Positions 24,222 to 37,065 of a DNA stretch of 64,000 nt are shown one piece after another. Position 1 is the first letter of the stretch. The number at the start of each line of letters is the position of its first letter. The position numbers and the translations under genes are program-made. Origin of the DNA: Buddleja alternifolia (taxonomy: Eukaryota > Streptophyta > Magnoliopsida > Lamiales > Scrophulariaceae); the NCBI GenBank assembly GCA_019426215.1, contig CM033408.1, positions 7,939,077-8,003,076 of the forward strand, given 5' to 3'. A model generated the notes under the pieces. It was not told the DNA's origin. It made no database searches and worked only from the letters and a program-made list of their open reading frames with translations.

Positions 24222-25538
24222 GGGTCAAACCTTATTTTTTACACCGATCTAACCCATCGAACAAGTAACTCAACAATTCAAGCAATTGTCTAGTTTGTTC
24301 ATCGTCCCGATTTTAAAAAACATTGATATTTTCTTATATCAGTGTGATTCTACTGACCATCTTGTAAATATTATTTCATGCAACTGGCTAAATAATATAT
24401 TTTACTCATTTGCTCCATCGTCATCGACATTGATAATTAATATAACATCGCATGCCAAAAAGCAAGTAAAAAGGTAAAAAAAAAATTATTGCAAAGTGAT
24501 GCTACACTTAGATAGGATGAATAACTCAATTGCACCAACTAGAATAATTTATATTTTTGTTTTCATTAAATATAATTGTCAATCATTTATCCAAGATATA
24601 CTGTTTAATCTAATTTGAGATTAGATAAATAAATTTTCTCATATCTACATATATGTTTCTGTTATCTTGGTAGTTCTTCATAACTCTAAATTTTAAAATT
24701 AGGAATTATCGAACTAATACTAATTTCTGTACTTCAATTAATAAATTAACGTCTCGTGCTATAAAATTAGTTTTTTCAAATAAATTATAAAGGTTACATT
24801 TAATAGTTTAATGGACATTTTAATCCATGTGGTTAATTCAAATAAAAGTTGAGCATTTTTATCACCATGTGGAGTAGCTTTATCATCAAGGGAAGTACCT
24901 TTGGCTTTACTAATTTCCTTTCTAATAACTTTATTGCAATACAATAATAGAATAAATAGGTTGTTTTTTTAAATAACCTTTTTGAAATAAAAGAATAGAA
25001 TAATTAGATCGTTTTCTATAGTAGTGATTTCAGGTACAAAAATTACTACAACATACAAAAAAATTATTTGGACAAAATTGATAAAAACAATACCAAAGAG
25101 TGGAAGCTAATTTTATTATGTTTTTCCTTTGCCCAAGTTGTCAACAATTTATTATATACTATTGTTTGAGTCTAATAATGGCTAGCCCTATCCCTATATG
25201 AAGACAGATATGGCTCCTTTGATGACTCTAGAAATGTTGAACTAAATTTAATACAACCTATCCAAATCTTCACACGCCTCTCCCTCTCCTCATCTCTCTC
25301 TAAACCAAATTTCATCCTTAGCATAAAGGTTTGAATCTCCTTCATTGCAAACTTTCTTTGTTTTGTTAGTTGGACGTCTTGTCATCAATTTGTGATCACG
25401 TGCAAGAAACGTGATTGTTGTTATATTATGTCTTAAAATTCTAGTCTTATTTGGATTAGTGTTTTTAGTCCAAACTTATTCGAATTAGGATTTTAGCATG
25501 TCCAAAAGACTAAACCTATTAAGATTCGGTTGTGCTAT

Positions 25539-26067
25539 TGTTGGTATGTGTGGAGTCGGATCAAAATGGATCAAGGAAAGAGATCCAAGATGAAGCCGAG
25601 ATGGGTCGGGGTAAACTGGAGGTCGCAAAAGAATTCAAAAGGCAGAAAAAATTGGAGCCAAGTTTCTGGTCATGTGGCGCCATGGCGCCACAGTGTTGTG
25701 GAGTGGGCAGCTGTGTTTGACTTACGCGTTTTGGGGCTTTTTTGGCATGTTATGAGTCCTAATTTGATTGGAATTATTTTCTATTGTGATAAGAATTATT
25801 CCTTAGCTGTTTAGGATTGTTATTTTCTTATTTGTTAGGGTTTAGAATTACTCCAACCATTATAAATAGGAGAAGTCAACTTGAAATTCATTGATGCATG
25901 TACTCATATTCACTTTGAGAAATAAAGATGTAGATCTAGGTTGGTTCGTGGATATAGACAATTTTTCCAAATCATGTTAAAATCCTTGTGTTCATCTTTC
26001 ATGTTTATGCTTAGATTTATATATATTTTTTTATTTTTTTCGTACTCTGATGCTACCATCCCTAACA
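25539..26067 (+). mobile_element. Nested solo LTR, 529 bp
   Basis: It starts TGTTGGTATGTG and ends CATCCCTAACA. It interrupts the partial Copia LTR at a site that reads GGTAT in the uninterrupted copies; here the flanks are GCTAT and GGTAC, each one base from that sequence. It contains an LTR-like promoter (ATTATAAATAGG near 25860) and an AATAAA downstream. It is younger than its host element. Confidence 0.7.
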
Positions 26068-26509
26068 GGTACGAGCCTTATAAATATGAGATCATTCTCT
26101 ATACTTTTGGTGAAGATGGAGAGTTAATTTATTATATCGTTTTGTTGAGGTATTTTGGTACTTGGACTTTAATCCATGGTGGAGATTGTTATATTATGTC
26201 TTAAAGTTCTAGTCTTATGTGAATTAGAATTTTTAGTCCTAACTTATTCGTTTTATGATTTTAGTTTGTCCAAAAGACTAAACCTATTAGGATTAGGTTA
26301 TGGTATGAGCCCTATAAATATGAGATCATTCTCTATCCTTTTCAACACAACTTTATAGAGCCGTTTTATACTTCTTTCAAATACAATAAAATATTCTCCT
26401 ATCCTCCCATGGTTTTTCCCGATTTGGGTTTCCACATAAATCCTTATGTCTATTTTCTTAATTTATGCTCTCAATTTCGTGCTTTATCATAACAAATTGG
26501 TATCAAGAG

Positions 26510-26930
26510 CCATATTAATCATTTTTCCGCTGCGCGATTATTTCTAGAATGGCGTCAATAAAATAGGAAATTGAAAAGCTTGATCGAAAAACCCATTTTC
26601 CCTTGTAGAAGGCGAGGATGATAGCGATCTTGACACAGGCAAAATTGGAAAATCTTGATGTAAAGTATGATGAAGAGGATTTGGCGCTATTATTGTTGTG
26701 TTCATTACCTCCTGTCTATTCCAATTTTTGAGATACTATTTTGTATGGTAGAGATACAATAATGTTGAAAGACGTTCAAGAAGCATTGTTGAGTAAATAC
26801 TTTATTGATGGAGAAATCACGCCAAGTATCTCCGAAAATCAGGGCGAGGGTACTACAGTTTTAAGTGGAGTTCCTACACCTACATCCTCTACGTTTGATA
26901 GTTTTGGAGTTATTTTCAAGGTGGAGTAAT
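26510..26930 (+). pseudogene. Copia gag remnant
   Basis: Directly after the primer-binding site, translation gives a broken Copia gag polyprotein: ARMIAILTQAKLENLDVK, LALLLLCSLPPVYSNF, an in-frame stop, then DTILYGRDTIMLKDVQEAL. These match the gag N-terminal half, where the LLCSLP-Y region is typical. The frame contains stops and ends by about 26930. No protease, integrase or reverse transcriptase follows. Confidence 0.75.
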
Positions 26931-27161
26931 TTGTTATGTAGATAACCCCTCAGACATGATGGCAAAAGGCAGTTTTGGTGCACAAGTTCAAGCATTGTTT
27001 GGATTTGGTTAGGATTTGTCTTTTTTGATTGATTGCCCTTTACGGGTTTTTTGGTGAAGACGGAGAGTTAATTTATTATTTCATTTTGTTGAGGTATTTT
27101 GGTACTTGAACTTTAATCCAAGGTGGAGATTGTTATATTATGTCTTAAAGTTTTAGTCTTA

Positions 27162-27365
27162 TTTTTTTTATTTCAAAATTTTAGACGAAGGGGGATACCC
27201 TTACCGACAAACCTGGCCCGATAATTTTTAATCATAGGTCACACAGACCCTATAAGACTCCAAATAAGGAGAGGAAAGTCAACTTGTGACACCCTGAAAT
27301 TGAACCCAGAATCTCCCACATGAAAGTGAAAAATGATACCACTAGGCTAACAAGCCTTGGGTAAA
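27162..27365 (-). mobile_element. tRNA-derived SINE
   Basis: Read on the - strand, the element starts near a tRNA-like head with an A-box-like TTAGCCTAGTGGTA and, about 45 bp on, a B-box-like GGGTTCAATTTC: an internal RNA polymerase III promoter. It ends in an A-rich tail (T-rich on the + strand at 27162-27172). It is flanked by an 11-bp duplication of the Copia LTR target, TTTTAGTCTTA (27151-27161) and TTCTAGTCTTA (27366-27376), one mismatch. Confidence 0.75.
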
Positions 27366-28176
27366 TTCTAGTCTTATTTGGATTAGGTTTTTTAGTCCTA
27401 ACTTATCCTGTTTAGGATTTTAGTACGTCCAAAAGAGTAAGCCTATTAGAATTAGGTTATGGTATCATTCTCTATAATTTTGGTGAAGATGGAGAGTTAA
27501 TTTATTATTTTGTTTTGTTGAGTTGTTTTGGTACTTGGACTTTAATCCAAGATGGAGATTGTAATATTATGTCTTAAAGTTCTAGTCTTATTTGGATTTG
27601 CTTTTTTAGTTCTAACTTATTCGGATTATGATTTTAGTATGTACAAAAGACTAAGCCTATTAGGATTAGGTTATGGTATGAGCCCTATAAATATGGAATG
27701 ATTCCCTATATTTTTCAACACAACTTTATAGAGCCGTTTTACATCTCTTTCAGATACAATAAAGTTTTTTCTCCTATTTTGCCGTGGTTTTTCCTGATTT
27801 GGATTCCCACGTAAATCCTTGTGTCTATTTTCTTAATTTATGTTCTCAATTTCGTGCCTTATCATAACAGTTGTTCCGACGAATCATGATTTTTCCAACA
27901 TCCTCAAATTGAGAAAAATGAAACATTAATGGACTAAAATCATATGAAATTGGTCGAAGTTAGTAGACCAGAATGCCATTTTGCCTAAGAGAACTTATAC
28001 ATATATACATACAAACATGACTTTTTATATATGTATATTATATATGTGTGTGTGTATTAGATATTAAATTGATAAAAATAATAAGGTCAAACAAGCACAC
28101 AAGATGACACATTATTTACATGATTTGGATAAATTTGCGTACTTCAGCGAACACATTTAATTTCTGGAGTTATACA

Positions 28177-29706
28177 TGTCGGGTTTATGCCCTCGAATTC
28201 CATAGAAGATAGATTCGTGCAGGGATTTATGATGAAATTGCAAGACATCTTTTGTTGTTATACATAAATTTTATAGGCACTCCTAAGTAGTATTCAACTA
28301 AAATTTCATGTATACAGGAGTAGACTTTTCATTCCTTGATGAGATAAGGAAATAGGCACTGGAAGAGTCCAATAATTGTATATTTAGCAAGTTCGCAAGT
28401 CATAGAGTCTGAAGTGGACATCGAGACTCATCAAGACTTGTATAATATAGGCTTTGGCACGAGATGTGCCATTCGAACACTATGGGATAGTGGGAGCTTA
28501 TAATATAGGTGCAATGATGGGTTCAGTGCACTCAGACACGACTCAAATCAATTTTGTCATATTAGTTTACACTTTTTGACAGTCAATGGCAGAATTGATT
28601 AATTGTGATAGGTATGTGTGAACCTTCGATCTGAGGTGTCAAGTTGAAGATATGCTTGTGAGACCAGGCCTGTCATTAGGGTAGTTAGGCCCGAATCACC
28701 CATTGGTGGGGCCGACCTCGAAGTGCAATCTTGATGGGCAAGTAGTAGTCTTAGTTGATATCCAAGAGGGATTAGTTCTCTCGTAAGTGAACGATCTAGT
28801 ATCCTATACTATAATAAGTAAGTGGGATCATAAGTCTTCGGCCGAAGTAGTAGAGTTGCTTGTGTTAGACACAAGACGAAGATCATTGATCTCGTTTTAT
28901 TATTTGGGTTTTGATATGGACCACATCGGTTAGGTGGTACCTACATCTTGGTTTCCTCATCAATGCCATTTAAAACAAACTTAATAAGCCGCCTTTTGTG
29001 AATCTAGATAGAATTTAGAGAATCAGTGTTGAGGGGTGTTGAGGGTATTTGATACCAAAATTAATTCATTGGATAAATCAATTAAGACAAATGAATTAAT
29101 TAATCATTAGATGATTTTATTAATTTATTTAAAATAAGGATTATTCAATTTGTTATTATCTTGGAGGAGTTAATTCATTAATTGGGTGGTTTAATTAATT
29201 ATTATTAAATTAAATTAAATTAATTAAAAATTAAATTAAGTGCCATGACTCGACTGCAAGTGCATCATGGTTGAGTTGGGCGTCCACAACATGGGATTTT
29301 AATAAGGCTTTGTTTTGATTTATGATTTAAATATCACTTTAAACCAAAACCTAGGTCATAATTTACATTACACAACACAAGCCTCCAGATAGAATGCTCC
29401 ATCTCTCTCTTTGCCTACTAGCCGTGTTCTGTAAGAGCAAGAGGAAAAATTCCGTTAAGATTTCTGCGTGGTAATATGAAGGTGGTGGCAGATTCACCAC
29501 TCAGATCAGAATTTAAAGAAGGAGATCATTCCACCGGTGTCAAAAAGCTGCGAGGAAATCTTCAACCACTTCGTCACAACGGGTAATGTAGCTTGAAAAC
29601 CTTCTTTTCATTATACGCATAAAACCCAAATTGATTCTATGGTAGTAATCACAGAAAAATTTTAAACTGTTTTTTCTACTACGTATTTTCTGTATAATTC
29701 CCAACA
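28177..29706. mobile_element. Solo LTR, 1530 bp
   Basis: The ends TGTCGGGTTTATG and ATTCCCAACA give the TG...CA inverted terminus of an LTR. They are flanked by a perfect 5-bp duplication, ATACA (28172-28176 and 29707-29711). No internal retrotransposon domain or second LTR is present. A 'cttcggccgaag' palindrome near 28838 is shared with the unrelated-looking LTR at 30889-33029. Confidence 0.82.
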
Positions 29707-29719
29707 ATACATATCTTAA

Positions 29720-30880
29720 TAACTATTATAAAAGTGTGGATGATAAGAAATGATTTACATTTCTTAACTTTTTTGTGAAGACTAAAATAACCCTACATGA
29801 TTACTATATTAGAAAATAAAGTAAGGTTAATTAAGTAAATCAATTGATTGTAGTAATTATTAATTTAATATAACCTTCTAAAATAAATAAATGTGTTCAT
29901 TGTATACATTATTACAATAAATGGTTATTATATTCATTGTATATACTCACATGTAACTTTGTATCTACTTTTTATTATTGAATATTATGTAATAATTATA
30001 TAAAAATGGTTGATATATATTAATAGTGAGTATATTTATGTATTCCACCATTCATTTTTTCTTGAATGAATAATTATTTTTTATATAATGAGCTACATTA
30101 GATTTTTAAATGGATAAATAATTTATATCATATGTCATAAATTTTGATGCGCATTCCACATGAATTCTATAAATAAAAGAATATGAAAAATTGAATTTGA
30201 AGAGAAAAGGATGCGACTATTGGTAATATTTACATTATGCATGATTTACCTTTCCGAACATTAATTTTTTTTTCCAGTTAGTTGGTTTCTAATTTTAATT
30301 TAAAAATTTAGTGAACATAAGAACATAAAATAATAAATATTAAAAGATATATTTCTAACATTATGATGGTTCACACCAAACACCAAATTGCAAAGGAGAA
30401 AATAATATATTATGAGGAGGAAACTTTACTCCACATAAACTTTTGAACAAATAAACAAATGAAATTTTGTTATAGAATTTATCTATTTTTCTATTTAACA
30501 ACAAAGTGTCATGAAATTAATATTGTTATTTATTTTTATCAAAATTTGTCTTTTCTTCATCTTCTGGCATTATAATAGGAATAATTTAATTGACAAGCAA
30601 ATGAGAGAAAAATCAAAAGAAACTATAAAATTATAAAAGAGTTTATCTTTAAATGAATTTGGGTTGGTGTTTGATGATTTTTTCTTATATTAGCCTATAT
30701 GATCCTTGAAGGTTCACGTAATGAGATTAACCACACCCTTAAATTAGATTATATTACATTCTTAACTTTTTAACAATTACAAAAGTCACATTTTAGTAAA
30801 AAAGACATGCTCCTAGTTTCGGTATTGTCAAATATAGTAATATCCATAATCATATACTCCTATTACTTAGTAATTTCATG
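29720..30880. other. AT-rich non-coding left part of the Helitron
   Basis: No open frame or motif of note beyond the 5' terminus. Confidence 0.5.
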
Positions 30881-30888
30881 TTACTTAA

Positions 30889-33029
30889 TGTTGGGTTGAC
30901 TCATTCCCTCGGGTGGCTCGTGGCAGCGGAAATTAAAATTTTACAAAAGTAAACGTACAACCACCCGAAAACAGGAATATGGAATTGGTTCGATCGAATT
31001 TGATTAGACGGTAAACGAAATTATACCTTTTGAAAATTTCGTTTCACCTCGAACTTTGGATGTCAGCAACCCTGTGGTGCAAATCCACACAATTTCCCTT
31101 GGGTGAGAAATTGCCCGTCGTCTTTTCGTATCTCCCGGTTCAGAGTGCTCCAAGCGTCGCACCTCTAAGATGTATCCACACCTCGTTCAAGTCACCAATC
31201 GTCTTGCCTTGCGTGCTAGACAACAAAACGATTCTAAACTTAACTTAGGCTTGATTATATGAATGGTAGGAATATTTTCTAAGTCGTTTAATTCAACACA
31301 TGAATAGAACGACGTCTTGTTGGAAGTGGGAGAAAAAGTGGCCGATTTTAGTAGGTTAGGGAGGGGCGATTTTTCTAGCAAGATTCATCATCATTTTAGT
31401 CTTCTTCATCTCTTATTTATAGGTGAAGATTACCTAGAGTCCAATTAGGAAAAGGAAACTTTCTTTCTCCTAAACTCTCTAGTAATCTTTATCCTATGAA
31501 GACTTGGAGAAGGGGAAAGCTCTTTTCCTCCTCCACCACATGGTAAAAATCGCCCCCTTCCCTTATTTTCAATCAAGAAATCGGTCAACATATTCAATTG
31601 GACTCTAGGGTTCAATTTTGACTTCTCAATTTAATTATAGGCACAGCCCATCAATTAAATACAAGTCAAATTAAATCCAACCAATTAATTCCAACATTTA
31701 TTTATTTAACTTGGGCTCCACCCAATTAAATAAAATACTTGGAATCTATTCGGTCCATTAATTTAATTAATTCTACAAGATTAATTAAAAGAGTAAAATT
31801 AATTGAATCCTTCAATTAATTTATATTTCATATTAGGAAAGTACTATACTTTTCTAATTCCCTCAATTTTCTCGAAATTGATTAATCACATCTATTCAAG
31901 CAGTGACTCTCTCGAGTTAGTGTGTGACCCCTTAGGCTCGTTTCTATCTAGTAGTAAGTACACCTTCCCACAGTGCTAGTGTATCTTCCAAAAATGGAAA
32001 GTACTAGATTAAATCAATCATTTGATTTAATCAAGCCTCGAATTAGTCACCAAGCTAATTCTCGGCACTTACAAATCGTGGTTGCCCACCTAGCATAGGG
32101 TCCCGAAGACCTAGATAAAACGAAAGTAAAGATACGCCTTTTGCGATCTTGATCCTCGCATAAGTAAGATCCCTCTATCTAATCTCCCGATTGAATCTAG
32201 AGCAGTGGCTAAGGTCGAAGCTCTATTAATTCAATCCTACGTTTCCCTCGTCATGTGAAATCGACTTCGACTATCTAAACGAGGAAACCCTACGCCTATT
32301 TAGATATCATACTTCGGCCGAAGATTCCTTAAGTCGATTCACTATGTAACCATAGGAGATTAACCGACTGGCTAATGTCAGAGATAGATTCCTCTTGATT
32401 CTCACGTGCCTTACTACGTAAGACGTGCATGTCTGAGTTTGCCTATATTCGATCATCTAAAGTGATCATGTAACAAATCAAGAACATGCGCGGTTACGCA
32501 TAAGACATCCAATGGAATCTTAGGTCCATAAGAATTACTCTTATACTACAAGACCACTGGAAGTTCCACATTCGACTGGGAATCCATTTCAGGAACTTCC
32601 ATGGGGTTGTTCAGTTCGCCCATTACCACAATGACAACCCTCATATATGCATTGGCTTTCACCGTGCCAGTATCTATGGAACGAGATACACTTCTACCAG
32701 AGTATGCATCATATTGTCAAGTCTTTTGGGTTGCATCGATATCCGTTTATCTCGACGAACCCTTTTACGACTTGGAACAATGTTTAAAGATCACAGCCTT
32801 CGAGACATATTCCATCATTGCCACACCAAATGTGCAATGATGTCCCATAGCTATGTGTGATCCTTCGGGACTTTATTCTAAGCCAAAGTAAAAACTATTT
32901 TAAGAATAAAGACATGCCACATATATAAAGAGATTGACTTTATTTATAAGAAAACGATTGTTCAGCTCTAGAGTTAGTATTACATAGAATGGCGCCCAAT
33001 AATTGGTGCGCCGGGCACTAACTCTAACA
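30889..33029 (-). mobile_element. 2.1-kb solo LTR (long-LTR retrotransposon)
   Basis: It starts TGTTGGGTTGACTC, ends ACTAACTCTAACA, and is flanked by a perfect 5-bp duplication, CTTAA (30884-30888 and 33030-33034). The - strand orientation is suggested by the TGTTAGAGTTAGTGCCCGG start and by AATAAA signals there. No gag or pol frame is seen; open frames such as 32601-32840 have no recognisable domain. A 5'-truncated relative is at 22698-23646. Confidence 0.8.
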
Positions 33030-33034
33030 CTTAA

Positions 33035-34528
33035 TGTATCAAAAAACTTAATCCACATGAATTATTTTTGAAATTATAAACAAATATGTATATCAAATTG
33101 AAAGCACTCAACACCACATTTTATGCATATAGAAAAAATGTATACATACGAGAAAAAGAAAAACAAAAAAATCAAAAAAATATGAAACTTTATAATCTTA
33201 TATACGTTACAAGTAGTTTTTACTATTTATTATTTTTTAATATTTTTATTAAAATTAAACCAATCTCATGCAAAAGAAATTACATATATAATCTTACATT
33301 GCAGTTAGCAATTTTCAATATTCCACCACAAGGTTTTTCACATAAGTAATTTTTAAATGCCTATTTATGAGGATTAAAATCTCAATTGAGCCAGAAAGGA
33401 AGAGAATGACTAGCCAATAAATTCAACTTGAATCTCATAACATATTTACTACAAATTTCTGGACGTTGATAACTCAATGTTTAGTCCAATTATTTTGTCA
33501 TGCATGACTGAATGTCAACCATTAAATATTTTACAAAATTAGATTAAATTTTTTTTTTTGGTGATAAAAATTAGATTAAATGGTAGATGCCATGGGCATT
33601 ATAATTTATTTTATTCCTTTTAATAATAAAAGATATTTTTTATTATTCATATAAATGATATTTAGTAATCTCATAATAACTTATTTACAAGAATCGTTTG
33701 GACATAAATGTATCAATTTATTTTTGTAATATTCTTTTTAAAATTAAAGACCTACAAAGAAGTTTATTCACAAATTGGAAGCGCTAATAGCGCACGTGAC
33801 GTGAACTTAAGGAATATACATATAAGAGAAAAAAAAAGAAAAGAAAAATCCCAAGTTCATGAAAACTATATGATTGTGGCATAATCCAATTGATAAAATA
33901 AGATTTCAATCTACAATTGAACTCATAAGATGATAAAAAAAAAGTTGAAATAGAAAAATGAAATCTTACAAGGGGGTTCAATAATTTATTACTGAAACTA
34001 CAAATTATTGATGCGTTTGGATCGACTTCTCAATTAATAACTCCATTGCAAGATGAACTTTCCAAAATTGACATATTCAAATAAGTGCTTTTAAAAATGC
34101 AAAGTGTTTGACAAACTTATAGTAAAGTGACTTCATATAGAAGTGTTGACAAAAAAAGCGTCCAAAAGTCGTTAATATGCACTTGTTTAAAATAGACTTT
34201 TGGAGATGTAACTAATTCAAAAATTCCATTTGAATTTTATTACCAAACAAGTAACATTTTTACAAATGGACTTTTATCTCCAAGAGCCCATTTGAAAAGG
34301 GACTTTTAAAAAAATCTTAATAACAATAGATAATCAAGAAGAAAATCAATCAAAACGTGATTAAAGTAGGTATGCAGTTCGCCGTTGGAAGAAAAAAGCA
34401 AGAACTCTTAAACTATCAATTATTTCTTCTTTTTTGGCTTGAATCATTCTAACACATCATATGATCGATTATTTAGCGACAAAGACGTTCAAGCAAAATG
34501 TTATAATGTAATATAAACATAATAGATC
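33035..34528. other. AT-rich non-coding right part of the Helitron
   Basis: No gene seen. A region around 34010-34330 contains 'ggacttttaaaa' and 'aagtgcttttaaaa' motifs suggestive of a small decayed MITE. Confidence 0.4.
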
Positions 34529-34789
34529 ACGCGCGCGTTGCACGTGCATTTTACTAGTAACTAGAAGCATCCCCACATATATAGGTGAAGACTTGAGACA
34601 CAATAAACCAGAAACCTAGTCCAAAACTATAAAACAGTAGTCAAAATGTGCACAATCTTCCAACACTTGCACCCGAAGTTGCGACCTGCTCACTGGATCT
34701 CACGGCTCCTACTTCACAGGTCATGGGGCGCCATGTTGCCAGGCTGGATCCATGTTTCAGTACCTTGGTCTATGGTCCTTTTGACTGTT

Positions 34790-35690
34790 CATTTCACGAT
34801 TCGCCTGAGACCGGACAACGTACTGGAAAAATGACCGGGACACGGGTCACCGGTTCAACCGTCGGGTCAATCGCGATCGAACCGGTGACGTCATAATTAT
34901 GTAGAAAATATTAATTAATATACTTTTAAATATTTATAAAATATAAAAATATGAAAAAACAAAAAGAACTTTTGCCTAGAGTTGGTAACAGCTGCATAAT
35001 AACTTTTCCTTAATTCCTGCTGATGTACTTTTGCCTCCTTTTGGGATTATGGATGAAATTATCCTCTTTCTTCACTTTTTTTTCTCTGCAATCCCACCTT
35101 CTCCTCTGACTTTCCTCACCCCCTTTCTTTAAAGTTTCTTTCATCTCTACATTAAAGGAGAATGAAAGAAATTTGTATTCGGTTTTTCCTTCTTCAACTC
35201 TAAATTTGAGGGTTTGGGCAGCACCAAGCGTGAATTTGGGCAAGAAGAAAAGAATCAATGGTCGAACCGCGGTCTTCTTCTCCTTCTTCTTCTTTCTTCT
35301 TCTTCTTCTTCTGCTCTTCTTCTTCTTTGTTCCTAATCTTCTTCGTCTTCTTCTTCTTCCTCCTATTCTTCCTCTTCCTCTTCCTCTTCTTCTTCTTCAT
35401 TTTAAAATTGGGGCTCTTCTTCTTCCTCCTCCTCTTAATCTTCTTCTTCATTTCAGATTTGGGTTGAAAAATGTTTCAGATTTGAGTTAAATTTCTTTTT
35501 TGTCAGAACCGCCCGGTTCAGTAGATTTAGGAATGGTTTTGCCGGTTCACCGGTTGAACCGCCGTTTTGACCGGTTTTGACCGATTTTAAGCTAAAAACG
35601 ATTTTTTCGCATAACCGGACCGGAATAAAAGCCTGTTCCGGTTTTAACCGGTCGGACCGACCGGTCCGGTCCGGTTTTCATAACATTGAT
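34790..35690. mobile_element. CCGGTT-rich inverted-repeat transposon with a (CTT)n core
   Basis: Both ends are dense in ACCGG/CCGGT motifs ('caccggttcaaccg' at the left; 'aaccggtcggaccgaccggt' at the right), partly complementary, as in a known type of plant inverted-repeat element. The middle has a pyrimidine-only (CTT)n tract (about 35272-35460). No clear target duplication was found and the left end looks eroded. Confidence 0.5.
35272..35460. repeat. (CTT)n polypyrimidine tract
   Basis: An almost pure CTT/CCT tract on the + strand. It reads as Lys/Arg- or Phe/Leu-rich frames that are repeat artefacts. Confidence 0.85.
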
Positions 35691-36731
35691 GTGCCATAGT
35701 CTACAATTATTTCATAAATTTACTTAAATGAATTTAATAAGTAATTGAGAAGTAATTCATTTCACAAATATTACTTCACCTCCTCGAAGAAACAAAATCA
35801 TTGTTCTACCATAACGAAAAATAAAAAATACAATTACATTAAAGATTATATATAGTTGGAAGGAGAATCATACAATTAATGAAGTCAAATTGATTGCTTA
35901 TGTTAAGAGAAAGTTCAAATTAATCAAATTATACAATGAATTCCTAATCATTTTCCTATATATGGGATGAAAACATTGTCTTTTTTTTTTTTTTTATATT
36001 ATATAATTAACAAGGCAAAGGAAGATAGATCAACATAACAACTCTCTTTTCAACTGTAAATGTTCCATCTAAACAACAGGATATTAGGCTCGTATCCATT
36101 TATACAATTTGATTTTTCAGTCGAGTTTTATGAGCCGAGCTTGCATTGAACCAAACTTAAATATTATCTGACTTGATAATCATAACCTCGTATCCATCTC
36201 ATAATTCTTTTTCTTGGATCTTGAACTCGACTCACATTTTTATTTTACATCATTCATTCCTTTGATTTCATGGGAATGGTTAACTTTGGAAATGCCTTAT
36301 TTGAGGATTAGTTTCTTAGAGTTTAACTCTGAGCTCCTCGTGAATTTAATAGTTTAATTTCTTTTAAATTGCCTCGCTTAATAAAAATTAAAAACAAAGT
36401 CCTTTCTAATCTTGATTAAGCCAAGAAGATATGATATATCTAAAATGAAGGAAAATTCTCGGAGGTATAAATCAGGTCAATATCATCACATAATGTTCTC
36501 AATATTACAATATAGAGCTTTTTTAAATTTCTCTCTGAAATATTCCACAAATAACAAGAGATTATGAGAAATATTTAATTTTGTTGTAGTTTTCTCATAC
36601 ACATCACATTTACTATATTACTAGTACTTATTCATCAATTAAGATGATAAATGAACAATGAAGAAACTCAAGATAATTAGAAAAAAAAAAAGTTTACAGG
36701 CTGAAATCCACACGAGCAAATCTTTGTTCCT

Positions 36732-36929
36732 CTAGTGCATGTAGAGGGCAAAGAAGGACAAGAAGGTGGCCCCCACGAAGGATCCCAACGCGGGCAAAGC
36801 AGCGATAGCATCACTATACAAGATCTGAGCCGGAGCCGGTGCCTCCGATGGGGTGGCAGCGGCCATGGTAGCGCTCATGGAGGCGGTGGCCACGATGAGG
36901 GTGGCGCATGCAATTTTCTTCATTTCCAT
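36732..36929 (-). CDS. AGP23: Arabinogalactan peptide (AGP23-like), 65 aa
   Basis: A single-exon frame of 65 residues has the AG-peptide layout. It starts [18 protein letters not shown], a secretion signal cleaved after about residue 24-25 (MAAA). A very short mature core [10 protein letters not shown] follows, whose prolines would be hydroxylated and O-glycosylated. It ends in a hydrophobic GPI-anchor signal ([22 protein letters not shown]). The MEMKKIAC start and ALPALGS-VGA tail are characteristic of Arabidopsis AGP23 and relatives, which are mostly pollen proteins. The product should be a GPI-anchored cell-surface proteoglycan peptide. A TATA box lies about 140 bp upstream. It is an isolated gene amid transposons. 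Very short genes like this are often missed. Confidence 0.88.
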   Translation of the reverse strand: MEMKKIACATLIVATASMSATMAAATPSEAPAPAQILYSDAIAALPALGSFVGATFLSFFALYMH

Positions 36930-37065
36930 GGTGGTGGTAGTGGTGGCAGCTTAGAACAGAAGAGAATATTCCGTCAAAAACTGCCAAAGGGAACTGAGAG
37001 CAATGGTTAATATCCTATGTGCTTGTGTGTCTATGCTTGGTTTAAAGATGGTGAAATTGAAAGAA

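Larger units (their letters stand above)
25419..27869 (+). mobile_element. Degenerate Copia-type LTR element with repeated LTR/3'-internal junctions
   Basis: The outer ends are TGTTATATTATG and ATCATAACA, with near-matching 5-bp flanks ATTGT (25414-25418) and GTTGT (27870-27874). A full LTR occupies 26187-26494 and is followed by a primer-binding site complementary to initiator tRNA-Met (TTGGTATCAAGAGC). Another full LTR is at 27560-27869. Two partial LTR copies (from 25419 and from 27131) are each fused at the same 'cattctctata-ttttgg' junction to a copy of the 3' internal region, which ends in a purine tract (ggtggagat). So the element is a series of LTR' - 3'-internal - LTR units and not a simple LTR-body-LTR. 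A short gag remnant lies at 26510-27000. One partial LTR holds a nested solo LTR and the other a SINE. Confidence 0.8.
29714..34557 (+). mobile_element. Probable non-autonomous Helitron, interrupted by an LTR
   Basis: The left end reads A|TCTTAATAACTATTATAAAAG, like many plant Helitron 5' ends (TC start, then TATTATAAAAG). The right end has an imperfect hairpin (CACGCGC / GCACGTG around GCGTT) at about 34529-34547, then CATTTTACTAG|T: the CTAG terminus a few bases after a hairpin, inserted between A and T as Helitrons do. Without the 2.1-kb LTR insert the element is about 2.7 kb, AT-rich and without Rep/helicase coding. Confidence 0.55.

Noticed and set aside
32601..32840. 79-codon frame inside the 2.1-kb LTR
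   Set aside because: No domain, and it is not in the orientation inferred for the LTR.
35173..35490. Frames of 69-105 codons rich in Phe/Leu or Lys
   Set aside because: Artefacts of the (CTT)n tract inside a transposon.
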